This document shows, piece after piece, positions 50,474-59,769 of a DNA stretch of 64,000 nucleotides (position 1 is the first letter of the stretch; every line of letters starts with the position of its first letter). The translations under genes and the position numbers were made by a program. The stretch is taken from positions 1,302,001 to 1,366,000 of the forward strand of contig NC_072814.1 in the NCBI RefSeq assembly GCF_003013715.1, given 5' to 3'. The notes beneath the pieces were generated by a model, which saw only the letters and a list, made by a program, of their open reading frames with translations, was not told the origin of the DNA and searched no databases. This DNA comes from Candidozyma auris (taxonomy: Eukaryota > Ascomycota > Pichiomycetes > Serinales > Metschnikowiaceae).

Positions 50474-51735
50474 ACTTGCTTGTCAAAAAGTAGTGCATGC
50501 AGAGACTCATACCTTAAAGTTTTGCCTATTTTTCCTCATTTTTTTGGTTGCAAAAGAGCTTTTTATGAAGATAAGATATCACATGTTTTTTGGATGTTCG
50601 CAAATCCCTCAAAGCATTTTAAGACCATAGAGGCTTTATTTTGAGGCCTTTTTTGAAAAACGGGTTGAAACCGACACAGTTATTCCTTCTAAAAGTCAAC
50701 ATATAATTCAAAATCAAGATGATTTTGGAAATAACAGTGTTCTTGTGAGGTTCACACATACTCCATGTTAAGCCCTCCAACCTCACTCAAGGTAAAGTAC
50801 AACATCGATCATCACGAGTCCAGGTTGAATATCACCGTGATGAGGATCTTTTCACAAGTCTCCTTCGCTCAATACACTCTTGAACAAATACTCCATTCCG
50901 TCAAATCTTAAAGTTTAAAAACGTCTTGATGATCCGCTCCTTTCACTCGCTCTCAAATTTCCCAGCTTTTCTGAGTGGCTCCAACGTGTACATCTATAGC
51001 TCACTTACTGTAAGGTTTCAAGGGCTGAATTTTTTAAGTTGCCCTTAGCTCTACCTGATCACAAGGTAGCAACCGCTTCAAAATCACCCAAAACACTTGA
51101 AGCTACAGCGACCATTCGGGACATCTCCTCCCAATCTATTATCGTGCAACATGTCCACAGTCGGACCTGAAGTTGTCAGACTATGTCTCACGGTAAGCCA
51201 CCTTACTAATATATGACAATTTCACTGTGTCTCAAGCAAGCCTCCTTGCCCCTCCGATTACTAACATATGACAACATCGTTGCAGACCCCACCGTAATCA
51301 GTATGCGGCCACCGTTTTAGCGAAACCCTGCGTAAAAGATGTACCCATTTCGCTGATCAATTTAATCCAGATGGCCTTCCTTGAATTATCACTCATGTTT
51401 TTCTCCATTGTCTGACTCCGCAAAGTCTCGTGCACGGCAAAGAAGTTTCTCCTCTAGGCTGCGAAACAAGCAAAAAGTTGCAAACTTGGGGTGACCAAAG
51501 CATCCACAAAATGCACATGGCTCCAAAAAACACGGCTATAAAGCTCCGTTCCGATTTGCCTTAACAGCTGCTCCGTCAGTTAGATCAAGTCCCGTATCAC
51601 ATACACCCGAAGCAGCCGTATCAGTGGGTTTCCTGCACCAAACAGATCTTTCCCTATATAATGCTACCACAATCCCCAGCCGAAGCACCAGGATTATTTA
51701 CTATCTCTTGATATTTTCATAAGTTTTTATATAAT
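50474..51735. other. 1.3-kb intergenic region upstream of the AIF-like gene
   Basis: No firm gene was found. The region contains TGGTTGCAAAA (50545-50555) and AGGCTGCGAAA (51456-51466, about 280 bp upstream of the AIF-like ATG). It also has an intron-like segment with duplicated branch-site words at 51193-51285 (see findings). Confidence 0.45.
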
Positions 51736-52815
51736 ATGTCCCACGTTGTTGTCTTGGGCGGTTCATTTGCAGGCTGCCACGCCATCAAAACTCTATATGG
51801 ACTCTCCGACTCAATTGAGGTGACCCTTGTGGCTCCTTCGACACACGCATACTTCAACTGCGCTGCTCCCAGGGTGCTTGTGGAGCCTGAGGTGCTCGAA
51901 AAGACCTTTTTTTCGCTTGAGGATTTCATCCAAAAGGTGTCAAAAGGCAAGGGCAAATACGTGCAGGCCTCTGCCACCAGTGTCGACTTTGACAAAAACG
52001 AAGTGACCATCAAAGTTGATGGATCCCCTCAGGTGGTCCAGTACGACTACTTGGTGATAGCAACGGGCTCTAAATCCCACGATGAAGGATTCAAGGTCAA
52101 CACTTCGCACGAGGAGGCGAAAAAAGGCATTCTCGAATGGGGCAATAAACTCAAAGAGGCCAAGTCCATTGCCATTTTGGGCGGTGGGCCTACAGGCGTA
52201 GAGAGTGCTGGGGAGATTGCCCACGACTTGAAGAAGAAGGTGGTGTTATACACTGGTGATAGTGCACCGTTGGCGCCATGGAACTTGGGCGAAGGCGCCA
52301 CCAAGAAACTCGAGAAGTTGGGCGTGGAGGTGATCAACAAGGTCCGTTACACCAAGATCGACAAGACGGGCTCGGGCTTCCACGTTGTGTTCGACGATGG
52401 CCTGGAGAAGGACTTCGATCTTGTTCTCAACACTACCCTCTACACTCCGTACCTGGACTTTTTGCCTGACTCAGTGAAGAACAAAGCAGGATACGTGGTC
52501 ACTGACGATCAATTGATAGTACAGGGCCAGAAGAATGTTTTCGCTTTGGGTGACATTTTGGCCATTGGCGCCAGATCAATTGTCGACTTGAAGATGGGCC
52601 AACTTCCAGTTTTCGCAGCCACCGCGAAGACCCATATTGTGGGGCAGCAAGGTGCAGTGAAAAAGTTTGCCCCGGTCACGAGCACAATTCTTGTGCCCAT
52701 CTCAAGAAAGGGCGGCGAAGGCCGTCTCTTTGGCTGGAGTTTGCCCAACTTCCTTGTGTGGTTTCTCAAATCACGGAATTTTATGGTAGACCAAGCGTCC
52801 GACAGCTTCACTTAG
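51736..52815 (+). CDS. AIF/FSP1-like FAD-NAD(P)H oxidoreductase
   Basis: This is a flavoprotein of the apoptosis-inducing-factor 2 / AMID / FSP1 type (yeast Aif1 relatives), expected to pass electrons from NAD(P)H to quinone-like acceptors. The 359-residue protein starts MSHVVVLGGSFAGCHAI, an FAD-binding GGxxAG motif. A second Rossmann site, IAILGGGPTGVESAGEIA, lies at about 145-162 for the nicotinamide cofactor. IATGSKS and NVFALGDILAIG complete the family pattern. The C-terminus has an amphipathic stretch (LPNFLVWFLKSRNFM) that may contact membranes. There is no mitochondrial presequence. Specific orthology to AIF1 is likely but paralogues are common in this clade, so no symbol is given. 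Confidence 0.87.
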   Translation: MSHVVVLGGSFAGCHAIKTLYGLSDSIEVTLVAPSTHAYFNCAAPRVLVEPEVLEKTFFSLEDFIQKVSKGKGKYVQASATSVDFDKNEVTIKVDGSPQVVQYDYLVIATGSKSHDEGFKVNTSHEEAKKGILEWGNKLKEAKSIAILGGGPTGVESAGEIAHDLKKKVVLYTGDSAPLAPWNLGEGATKKLEKLGVEVINKVRYTKIDKTGSGFHVVFDDGLEKDFDLVLNTTLYTPYLDFLPDSVKNKAGYVVTDDQLIVQGQKNVFALGDILAIGARSIVDLKMGQLPVFAATAKTHIVGQQGAVKKFAPVTSTILVPISRKGGEGRLFGWSLPNFLVWFLKSRNFMVDQASDSFT

Positions 52816-52982
52816 CGAGGGACCCTGAGGGCGCTCTGTGTGCATAAAGACGTAGCAAGGATGACGAGCAAGGCAATTTTGCAGCAAGCGTGCTTACGTA
52901 GCAATCCTTGATTTTTATAGTGATTTATAAGGTAGTTATATCCCGCTTTCATCTTCCATCTGTTCCTTTACTATATTACAAC

Positions 52983-53678
52983 ATGTTCCGCCAATTGACT
53001 GTTCTTTCACGTACTGCGGCTGTCTCCAGAGTCACTGGTCCTGCTACTGTCTCCCGTGCTTTCTCTGTGTCGATTGCCTCGAGAAAATCGGTCGTGGACA
53101 CCGCTAAGGAGGTCTTAGATAAGGCCAACAAAAAGACAGGCGAGTTTTTGGCCAGCACTCTCGAGTCTTCAGAGAAGATCTCTCCAAGCGGTGAGAACAT
53201 CAAGAAGGCTGCCAAGACCGTCAACCAGAAGACTGGTGATGTTTTAGCAGATGGCCTTGAGAAGACCGAGGAAATCGCTCACAAGGCTGCCAGCAAGACC
53301 TCTGCTGCCACCGGCAAGGTGAAGGAGCTGGTTGAAAATACCGACATCAAGGTGGACGCTAGCAAGGCTGCTGAGCACATCAAGGGTAAGGCTGGCGAGG
53401 CTGCTCACAAAGCTAAGGAGACTGCTGCTGATGTCAAGGATGAGGTCCACGAGAAGGCCCAGGAGCACGCCAGCAAGGCCAAGGAGACTGCGTCTGAGGT
53501 CCATGCCAAAGCCCAGGACCATGCTGAAAACGCCAAAGAGAAGGCTTCGGACTTGAAGGACGAAGTACAGGCCAAGGCCAGGGTTCACGCCAACACCCTG
53601 GGACAGGGTTATGAGGATTTGCAGAAGAAGGGTTCGAAAGTTGAGGTGGAACAAAACCGTCCTGACGATGGTGTGTAA
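52983..53678 (+). CDS. LEA-like (group 3-type) mitochondrial stress protein with Fmp16-type C-terminus
   Basis: The 231-residue protein (ATG 52983) starts with a mitochondrial presequence rich in Arg/Ser (MFRQLTVLSRTAAVSRVTG.., then FSVSIASRKS). It continues with about 150 residues of Lys/Ala/Glu 11-mer-like repeats (KAKETAADVKDEVHEKAQEHA, then SKAKETASEVHAKAQDHAENA) that would form amphipathic helices on drying, as in group 3 LEA proteins. It ends KVEVEQNRPDDGV, very like the C-terminal EQNRPDDGVY of yeast Fmp16 as I remember it. It is probably a stress/desiccation protectant of the mitochondrial matrix (inference). The frame is open upstream of the ATG but not conserved-looking. Confidence 0.83.
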   Translation: MFRQLTVLSRTAAVSRVTGPATVSRAFSVSIASRKSVVDTAKEVLDKANKKTGEFLASTLESSEKISPSGENIKKAAKTVNQKTGDVLADGLEKTEEIAHKAASKTSAATGKVKELVENTDIKVDASKAAEHIKGKAGEAAHKAKETAADVKDEVHEKAQEHASKAKETASEVHAKAQDHAENAKEKASDLKDEVQAKARVHANTLGQGYEDLQKKGSKVEVEQNRPDDGV

Positions 53679-53830
53679 ATTGCCGAAGTCAAGTTCAAGA
53701 CCGGTAAAAAAGAAAAGTAATAGCAGCAAATGAATGAAGTGGCATTGAGAGTGCAAGTGTTGCAAATTGTAAGGTCTCTTGTAAGTACTCCTAATGTATA
53801 ATATTATCACTATTCCCTGTTATCAATGAC

Positions 53831-55111
53831 CTATGCCTGAAACTTCTCAAACTCTTTGACGAGTTTGTCGGGCTTTTCAACCTGTTCAGGTACCGGAGAG
53901 GCTGGAGCAGCTTCTACCCTCTTGGGAGGCGCCCTCCTCTCGATTATGCTCAAATAATTCAGTGGCACGTAGCCCACTTTGCCAGAGCGGGATCTGACTT
54001 TCCACCATTTGCTCTCGTTACCCAAGGGATCTAATTTCGACAAGATGGCGACCAACTCCTTGGGTTTCAATTCGATCTCGATGTTGGGGTTTTCTGGGTT
54101 GAACTCATACAATGCCTTGGCAAATTCCAAGTTCTCGGGATCAAGCGGGCGACGATTGCCAGCAGCCATGCCCTGTTCCTGTAGTCTTCGCTGTTGCGTC
54201 TGCTGGTTTTGTTGGTTGAGTTTTTGGATGGCTTTGCTGAGTAAATATGGGAACCCGATAGACGCTGCCAAGAACAAAAGTAACGGCTTGAAGGAGATGC
54301 GTGATGGCTTGTTGCCAGATTGTGATCTTCTGAAGTTCTCCTCCAATCTCTTTTGTTTCTTTTCGAATTTAGTAAATTCTTTGGCGCTGATGCCGTGGTC
54401 GTAAACACGGCCAGTGATCTTGTAAAAGATCTTTTTAGCAAACTTGATTAGGGCAAAAATACCCAAGAGGGAACCCAAAGCGTTTTTGAGGTTGCCAAAC
54501 TGCTCGGCTAAGGAAACCATGGTGAAGAAGGACGAATGCGTGGCCATATACGTTGCCTCTAGCATCTGCGCAAACCCGCCAACCGCACCTATAATCGACT
54601 CTATAAGCTGAAACGTCGCTTGTGTTCCTTCAGCAATGGCACCCGGCCCGTTCATGCCATTCTGGCCATACATGCCACCGCCAAATCCTGAGCCGTACAT
54701 TCCCGAGCCGTAGCCGCCATACCCACCGCCGTAGCCTCCATACATCGACAGCCCATAACCGCCATATCCTCCATACATCCCAGAGCCTAATCCTCCTCCA
54801 TACATGGAAGACCCTAGTCCTCCTCCATACATAGACGAACCGTAGCCTCCACCGTACATCGACGAGCCGTAGCCTGAGCCGTATCTGGAGCCACCCAAGC
54901 CAGTACCGTATGAAGAGCTTGTGGAATCATACCCAGTGCCTGGATTGGTCAACAGGCTGGGTCTGTCAGGGATCTCATGAGCTGACGAAACATCTGTTAC
55001 TGCGTTCCCACTGCTGGCTGCCACGGAGCCGGCCGAGGCAGAGGGGTTGGACGCTGCTGCTGCTGAGGTGCCTGAGGAGACCTCCCAGGGCTTCGTTCGA
55101 GGAGCAGACAT
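53831..55111 (-). CDS. PEX13: Peroxisomal import docking protein Pex13
   Basis: Pex13 is a peroxisomal membrane protein of the docking complex with Pex14; it binds Pex5/Pex7 and forms an FG/YG-rich pore meshwork. The 426-residue protein begins MSAPRTKPWEVS, as family members do. A striking Gly/Tyr/Ser/Met repeat region (about 60-145; units such as YGSSMYGGG) is followed by membrane-associated helices (about 165-245). A C-terminal SH3 domain (about 330-395) includes ALYEFNPENPNIEIELKPKELV, WWKVRSRSGKVGYVPLNYLSI. The YG-repeat region is DNA-level repetitive and may vary in length among strains. Convergent neighbour: the LEA-like gene. Confidence 0.95.
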   Translation of the reverse strand: MSAPRTKPWEVSSGTSAAAASNPSASAGSVAASSGNAVTDVSSAHEIPDRPSLLTNPGTGYDSTSSSYGTGLGGSRYGSGYGSSMYGGGYGSSMYGGGLGSSMYGGGLGSGMYGGYGGYGLSMYGGYGGGYGGYGSGMYGSGFGGGMYGQNGMNGPGAIAEGTQATFQLIESIIGAVGGFAQMLEATYMATHSSFFTMVSLAEQFGNLKNALGSLLGIFALIKFAKKIFYKITGRVYDHGISAKEFTKFEKKQKRLEENFRRSQSGNKPSRISFKPLLLFLAASIGFPYLLSKAIQKLNQQNQQTQQRRLQEQGMAAGNRRPLDPENLEFAKALYEFNPENPNIEIELKPKELVAILSKLDPLGNESKWWKVRSRSGKVGYVPLNYLSIIERRAPPKRVEAAPASPVPEQVEKPDKLVKEFEKFQA

Positions 55112-55945
55112 GATATCAGAGAAGCTGATTAGTAAAGGTCGATAGAGTGTTGACCTTTTTTTTCCTGTGACGAATGTAGGATTGATGTCGCAGTGGGGAA
55201 GTCACGTGCCAAAACGTCGCCCCCTGGAAGGAAGATACTACTATAACAGATAATGAAGGAGAGGAAACAGAGGTGATTGGTCTGGAGATGATTGGATTTT
55301 GGACTTGATTTAGGGGGAGTTACTTGCAATTAGGTGAGCTGGAGACGTGAATCATGGCTTGGCGACGGAGGTCGGAGGTCACGTGACATACCTCGGAGTT
55401 CAAGAACGTCAACAGTGTACCGATGTTGCAATGAAATTGACTAAAACGTTTATGTGGCTCAAAATTAGCCGCTTTAAGCCCTCACTGGTGCTTCTCCGTG
55501 AACATCACTGGATTTGCGCAAAATCTACATTAGAGCACGTGTTGTATCTCCGAGAACCATAAGTGCAGGTGACTAAATGATGCCATTACCCTTCTTCAGA
55601 TTACATTGTATTTTCTATAAATTCCATTTTGGTTTTCGCCACCACCTTCATTATGCACACCTTTTGACCTGGTCACACATTGACGCTGCTTTTGTGGGCT
55701 GTAATAGGCCTCGGTACCGGCGCGCTGAACTTCCTCGGTCCTTCCCCCACAGAAATGGCTGCAAATTGATTAAGTATAATCTGCACTAGTGAAGCCAGAA
55801 AATGCTAGATGTGAGGATCATAATGTAGTTAGTCATATTGCTAGAGTCGACTACAATCAAAAAACAGATCCTATCTTTATCTTTTGTAATTCGTGTAAGT
55901 GAAAGGCTTGTTGGGTCTACCAATCTATTCACGCCTCTGTATATC
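55112..55945. promoter_or_regulatory. PEX13 promoter / PKP2 3' flank
   Basis: Three CCTCGG boxes (55391-55396, 55709-55714, 55733-55738) match the FarA/Ctf1 fatty-acid-utilisation consensus. GTCACGTG occurs at 55201-55208 and 55378-55385, and CACGTG at 55536-55541. TGGCTGCAAAT at 55756-55766 is a dispersed-word copy. No gene is seen. Confidence 0.5.
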
Positions 55946-57475
55946 TTATGGCAACGGCTCCAGGGAGCTGCTTAAGCGGTTCAAATGAATGTAAACATCG
56001 GTGCCGTACCCTTCCATGGAGATCAACTTCAAGTCGCCTCCAAAGTACTGCGCATATAATCTCGAGATGGGCAACCCATAACCGAAACCTGCCATTGGCG
56101 CTCTAAAGCTTGTCTGGTTGTTGCCGTCCAGGTCCAACACGGGCGTCTTGTCGACGGTGGTGTATAAATAGGTCCAGATCAAAGGGATTTCAGAACGTGC
56201 TATACCACCACCTTCATCGGAGATCTTAATGGCGATGTCTTCGAACCCTTCACTGATGATAACTTTTGTTGGTGGGAACTTAAGGTCATTTAGATCGACG
56301 TCGCTCTCTTTCATCCCGGGATTTTCCTTCAACAACTGCTCCTTCAATCTCGGTGTGTGAAACTCAATGGTTGCTCTTAAGGAGTTCTTAAGAACCTCAA
56401 ACAAAATGTGGATCAAGTGGCCGGGCACGTACATGAAGCTAATCAGCTCCTGGGGAGCAATCAACTGGATCTCGGGAGCCTCGAAAAGACCGTAGTGCTC
56501 CTCACAGATATATTTCGCTGTCTCTGCAGCGTCCTCGGCGATCTCCTTCACGTTGCAGTCGGTGCAAATGACACCCACGTAGTTGTTTCTGCCATTTTTA
56601 GCACCCTGATTACTGTTACCACTGCTGCCGTTGAGAAATGTGTTGATTCTTTGTTTCGTCGGCAGTTGCTGCAGCATGTTGAGTGCTATATGCTGCCCAA
56701 TGAGCATTCTGATTCCTATTCTCAGCATGTAAAACCTATCCAAGAACGTTTGAATGGCCAGGTTCACACTGACAATTTTGTGTTCTGTTTTCCACTCCAG
56801 CACGCCCTGTGCCATCGTGGCCACTGTAGCGTCGTGCCTCTTTTTGATCTTACTGAGAGCATCATGAACCAACTTATTATAGTCATAAACTTCCTTCGGC
56901 CACACAATATTCATGGGACACGGCGTAAAATACGTTTTGCCATACGTGGGCGCCTCCAGCCGCAGCCTCGTTGAACGGGCGCCCGTTTGTTGTGTATGAG
57001 GATGATGTCTTACCACAATGCCATCATCTGAGAAGACGTTGTTGACCGCCACGTCGTTCAGCTGCTGCTGAGCCAAGTTTTGTGTTTCGTTTACCTCGTG
57101 TTTATCTTCGATGTCGCTCACCAGCCTGGCGCCGTTCCCGTTGTTGCTGTATAGAAGCTTCTTGAGCTTTTCGTCGATCTTTGGTTTCGGAAGCAGCGTC
57201 AATTCCTCAAAAGACTGCGCATACCAATTCTTCACTTTTATCGTCAGTGGTTGTTTTGAGAGCCCCAAGGGCGCATTTTCCAAATCCTTGACCTTCAAGG
57301 CCAAACGAATAGGGAGCTCCTCCACAATGAACTGAGAGGCGAGAAAGATAGACCCGGGCAGCGGGTTGGGCCCGAACTGGACCATCTGCCGGATGCTTAC
57401 TGACGTTTGAGGGTAAGACGCATAGAGGTATATCTTCTCTCGGAGAGCCTGAGTGAGTTCCCAGCCGGTGCCCAT
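55946..57475 (-). CDS. PKP2: Mitochondrial pyruvate dehydrogenase kinase, Pkp2-like
   Basis: The GHKL-fold protein kinase phosphorylates the E1-alpha subunit of pyruvate dehydrogenase in the mitochondrial matrix. The 509-residue protein (S. cerevisiae Pkp2 491) contains the family's four-helix regulatory domain (ALREKIYLYASYPQTSVSIRQMVQFG; LDRFYMLRIGIRMLIGQHI). The ATP-binding boxes are N box EVLKNSLRATIE, G1 DEGGGI and G2 GFGYGLP. A low-complexity insert lies at about 280-300 (NGSSGNSNQGAKNGRNN). ATG 57475 starts directly at the conserved domain, so no presequence is evident. A presequence-like open frame overlaps in another frame (see findings). Pkp1 is shorter, so Pkp2 is preferred. Confidence 0.88.
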   Translation of the reverse strand: MGTGWELTQALREKIYLYASYPQTSVSIRQMVQFGPNPLPGSIFLASQFIVEELPIRLALKVKDLENAPLGLSKQPLTIKVKNWYAQSFEELTLLPKPKIDEKLKKLLYSNNGNGARLVSDIEDKHEVNETQNLAQQQLNDVAVNNVFSDDGIVVRHHPHTQQTGARSTRLRLEAPTYGKTYFTPCPMNIVWPKEVYDYNKLVHDALSKIKKRHDATVATMAQGVLEWKTEHKIVSVNLAIQTFLDRFYMLRIGIRMLIGQHIALNMLQQLPTKQRINTFLNGSSGNSNQGAKNGRNNYVGVICTDCNVKEIAEDAAETAKYICEEHYGLFEAPEIQLIAPQELISFMYVPGHLIHILFEVLKNSLRATIEFHTPRLKEQLLKENPGMKESDVDLNDLKFPPTKVIISEGFEDIAIKISDEGGGIARSEIPLIWTYLYTTVDKTPVLDLDGNNQTSFRAPMAGFGYGLPISRLYAQYFGGDLKLISMEGYGTDVYIHLNRLSSSLEPLP

Positions 57476-59487
57476 TTGTGAGAGATGGAAGTGTAGTGGT
57501 TGATTTTGCGGAGGAAGAAAGTACCCCAGGAATTCGGGAGGGTAGGGATCACGTGACGCAAGAGCTTATAGAGAAAGCAAGGAGATTCCAAAAAGGGAAC
57601 AAGCGAGTTGGAGAGTTTGAAAGCTCTTGAGAATAAGAGCAGCGACGCAAAAGTCGAAGGTAGCGTGACCTTTTGCATTCAGTCGTGTTGAGGGTGTTTG
57701 TTTGTGGAAAGTTCCGTAAGTTCCATTGCCCCGGAGATTTTCACAGGCCAGCCGCGGCAGAGGAAGCGTAATGTATGGGAAGCAGGTGACCAGTAATAGC
57801 CAAACCGGCAATCAGGAAGAATTCCGACGAGTCTGGGCGAAGAAGGTTGCTCAAGTTGCAAATAGCGTACCAAAACGATTAGAATGCGGTGGGTGAAGAA
57901 ATCGAGCCAGAAAGTAGACAGTATGGTGTGTGTAGATTCTCAGTGGATGTAGATAAGATGGCGGGAGGAGAAAGAAGGGGAAGGGGAAGGGGAAAAGAAG
58001 GGCATTAAAAGGGAAAGGATGGGGAAGAGAGAGTCTGAAGGAGATGTTAGAGGGAAAAACTAGAATGGTTTTTATTCTTGCTTTGTTTTTGACGAGAGTT
58101 GGATAGAAATGGGAAGCCACTGGTGGGTGAATTGATGGGGTGGCTGCGAAAAAGAGAGAGTCAAAGCTGGTGATAAAAATACTTTGAAATCGGTGAGAGA
58201 CTTTTGAAAGACGAGACTCTAAGAACATGATCACGTTGAATTGACCATAATGTAGTCAAATTCCCCCCTGCAATATCAAAGTTCAACGAGTGCTCTCATC
58301 AATCACACGAGGCTCTCTTTACTCGATTTCTACAACCGCTTCTTCTCACTGCCACTTGCAAATTCTAGTAAAAAAAGCCCTAGGCAGGCCCGCTCCAGTC
58401 AATTGCATTTCCACAACACGCAGAACCATACTCAATTCCCTCTTTTCACCCGTGGTTTTGCTTGTTTGAAATCTTGTCAATACGATTCCATTAGAAGTTG
58501 GCGAACTCATCTTGTGTGACTGCGTTTGTGCCGCTGGGTCTATTCAACACCCATATCGTTTCTTTCAGCTTTTTGTAAGTTTCTGTCACGCTACTCTCGT
58601 CTCATTGCCTACAGTCACTTTCTCTTGGGGTTCTCAAGCTACTACGGCGTCGATTTCGAACTGAATCCCAGAAGTTCTCTTTTTTATTTTATTTTATTTT
58701 TTTTTTTACTAATCCCCTTGACGACTCCTATTCAGCGTTCGGGCTTCATTCTCCGACTTGTCGCCATGCCCAATGTGTATGACTTTCACAAAACACAAAG
58801 ATCGATTGAGAAATACATTTTCGCAGCCAGACTGGGGCTGAAAAACAAATGGGCCACCACCGTCGGCGCGATAAGAAAAAAAAAGTGGCTCCAGAGCGAC
58901 TCCTGGGGCGAATCGTGCCAGTGCCGTCCTGGATCCTGGGCCGTTCTTGACACTTGCTTCCTGCCCATGGGCGTGCTTCTTTTGCGTTATCAAGCCATGA
59001 GGTCAATTAAAAAAAAATTGAGTAAGAATAAGCCAGAACCTGAGGTCCACGTGGGTCCAGCCGATAAGAAAAAGGGGTACTTTCGATTTTGGTTTTTTGC
59101 TTTTCAGTTTCACTTATCGATTGTGGTTTGTTCTGGTGGTTTTGCTGTGGGTGTTTCACTATGGGGGAAGTGGCCGGGCCAAGGGAAGTGGACAGACGGC
59201 TGGAGTGACGTTTGCGCACGCAGTGAAAAAAAAATAACCGTCGCAGTTTCACTTCCATGGTGTCTTTTTTTTCCTTGTGATAGTCAAGCTCGCCGCTTGT
59301 CCTATGTGCACACCATGACTCAAGACTCCCGAAAGTCCGCCTCTCCGGTCGCTCACTTCCTCGGAATCCGGGGTACCAATATATAAGGACGGGCTGCCCC
59401 AGAAAACATTCTGTTGTATCACTTCCAACTTACACATTTAACCACTACCACTTTCTACACTTACTTCTCAATTTCACACAACACGCA
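57476..59487. other. 2.0-kb divergent region between PKP2 and the 59.5-kb mitochondrial gene
   Basis: The region holds CACGTGAC (57550-57557) and TGGCTGCGAAA (58141-58151) on the PKP2 side. On the right side are TTTTCGCAGCCA (58818-58829), CACGTG (59048-59053), one STRE-like AGGGG (about 59074) and a TATATAA box (about 59380). An open frame from ATG 58766 to 59386 (206 codons) runs into the TATA region and is Trp/Cys-rich with no recognisable domain; I regard it as spurious. A purine tract lies at 57965-58035 and T-runs at 58680-58710. Confidence 0.45.
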
Positions 59488-59769
59488 ATGGTCAGACAGA
59501 TTCTTAAAGTTGCCAACTTCAGAACCGTGTCCAGGTGCTGGGTGCCAGCTCTGATGGCCCAGCAGCAGCCGATGCTGAGATTCTTTTCTTCCAGACAGAG
59601 GTGTATCAACTTCAACAACATCAACGAGCACGACAACTCTGTCAACTTGATCTCAAACGACGATGTGTTTGCTGCCGAGGAAATCAAGCACCAGAACGAG
59701 GCTCCCTTTGAGCCTACGGTGTTCTCGTCAGAGGATGTCTTCACTGCTGGTCCAGTGAACAAGGCATGA
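59488..59769 (+). CDS. Small orphan protein with mitochondrial presequence
   Basis: I do not recognise this 93-residue protein. Its N-terminal half is Arg/Gln/hydroxyl-rich and free of acidic residues (MVRQILKVANFRTVSRCW.., MLRFFSSRQRC), typical of a matrix-targeting signal with possible cleavage after RFFSS. The C-terminal half is acidic and contains two copies of a short motif: SNDDVFAAE and SSEDVFTAG. The gene has a canonical promoter (TATATAA about 108 bp before the ATG) and an A/C-rich leader ending ACACGCA before ATG, as in highly expressed yeast genes. It may be a stress- or respiration-related small protein (inference only). Confidence 0.7.
   Translation: MVRQILKVANFRTVSRCWVPALMAQQQPMLRFFSSRQRCINFNNINEHDNSVNLISNDDVFAAEEIKHQNEAPFEPTVFSSEDVFTAGPVNKA

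Noticed and set aside
58526..59386. Long plus-strand open frame (206 codons from ATG 58766)
   Set aside because: Composition is unnatural (Trp/Cys-rich, poly-Lys from A-runs), no domain is seen, and it runs through the TATA box of the next gene.
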